Assembly (NCBI RefSeq): GCF_001597745.1
Contig: NZ_LUHJ01000061.1
Coordinates: forward strand, 305,844-369,843
Length of the DNA stretch: 64,000 nt
From: Anabaena sp. 4-3
GTDB taxonomy: Bacteria; Cyanobacteriota; Cyanobacteriia; Cyanobacteriales; Nostocaceae
Direction: 5' to 3'
The translations under genes and the position numbers were made by a program. The notes below the pieces were generated by a model. That model searched no databases. It was not told the origin of the DNA and saw nothing but the letters and a program-made list of their open reading frames with translations. Each line of letters opens with the position of its first letter. Position 1 is the first letter of the stretch. Shown piece after piece: positions 63,902 through 64,000 of this stretch.

Positions 63902-64000
63902 TTTCTCCCCTGCTCCCCTGCCTCCCCTGCCTCCCCTACTCCCCTGCTCCCCTGCCTCCCCTGCCTCCCCTGCCTCCCCTGCCTCCCCTGCTCCCCTGCC
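63902..64000. repeat. CTCCCCTGC/CCTCCCCTGC tandem array at window edge
   Basis: About ten direct copies of CTCCCCTGC and its 10-bp variant run to the end of the window; the array may continue beyond. A related GGGAACAGG array is at 63783-63806. Confidence 0.88.

Noticed and set aside
63766..64000. CIRCE/HrcA operator upstream of grpE
   Set aside because: No TTAGCACTC/GAGTGCTAA inverted repeat is present; only STRR arrays are seen.

Overview
The window comes from a filamentous, heterocyst-forming type cyanobacterium of the Nostoc/Anabaena group. The octamer GCGATCGC (HIP1) occurs throughout. Intergenic regions are packed with short tandem repeats typical of Nostoc (TTAGTCA/ACTAATG heptamers, GGGGATTG/GGGGACTG and CTTCCTCCG runs) and with small palindromic or MITE-like elements. 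The gene content includes the plant-type zeta-carotene desaturase and a fraC-fraD-fraE operon for septal junctions between cells of a filament. The identification rests on protein motifs and gene order read by eye; no database search was run.

Layout. 0.1-9.3 kb: surface polysaccharide and nucleotide-sugar genes (fcl, gmd, a priming sugar transferase, a GT4 glycosyltransferase, a CSP41-like epimerase, rfbB), then pgsA and two Uma2 proteins. 9.7-16.2 kb: aspartase, a DUF362 protein, pyrophosphatase, panD, a metallo-beta-lactamase-fold protein that has lost its metal motif, and a probable small RNA. 16.2-21.5 kb: a metal acquisition region with an outer-membrane porin, znuA, znuC, znuB and an SmtB-type zinc sensor. 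21.6-23.9 kb: tRNA-Phe followed by direct repeats and a tyrosine integrase gene broken by a TnpB transposon with a divergent ribbon-helix-helix gene. 24-29.5 kb: an ABC-2 exporter pair, PrxQ, cobQ and a [2Fe-2S] ferredoxin. 29.6-31.5 kb: crtQ/zds and an SRPBCC protein. 31.5-33.5 kb is almost empty of genes. 33.5-38.6 kb: a large conserved protein, an IscA-type protein, a TPR protein, a small membrane protein and a Ser/Thr kinase fused to an FGE-sulfatase/C-type-lectin domain. 39-44 kb: an epimerase, a tiny membrane protein, a tandem-duplicated cobalamin adenosyltransferase and fraCDE. 44-50 kb: pentapeptide repeats, an orphan sugar ABC permease, purN, a CPBP protease, DUF3326 and a ferredoxin. 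50.3-52.9 kb: acnB. 53-57.6 kb: an accessory stretch with a REP-associated transposase and its hairpins, three unknown AT-rich genes, a kinase with a YARHG domain and a GIY-YIG protein. 57.8-63.8 kb: the chaperone run grpE-dnaK-dnaJ followed by a TusA-like gene and rsgA.

Points most worth a second look: the kinase-FGE fusion whose C-terminus looks like a diversity-generating-retroelement variable region with no reverse transcriptase in the window; the RAYT gene bracketed by two kinds of REP hairpin beside an unknown three-gene cassette; the integrase remnant with arm-site-like repeats beside tRNA-Phe; the zinc-uptake locus carrying both a Zur-like box and an SmtB-type sensor; the MBL-fold pseudoenzyme; and an STRR-encoded insertion inside RsgA.
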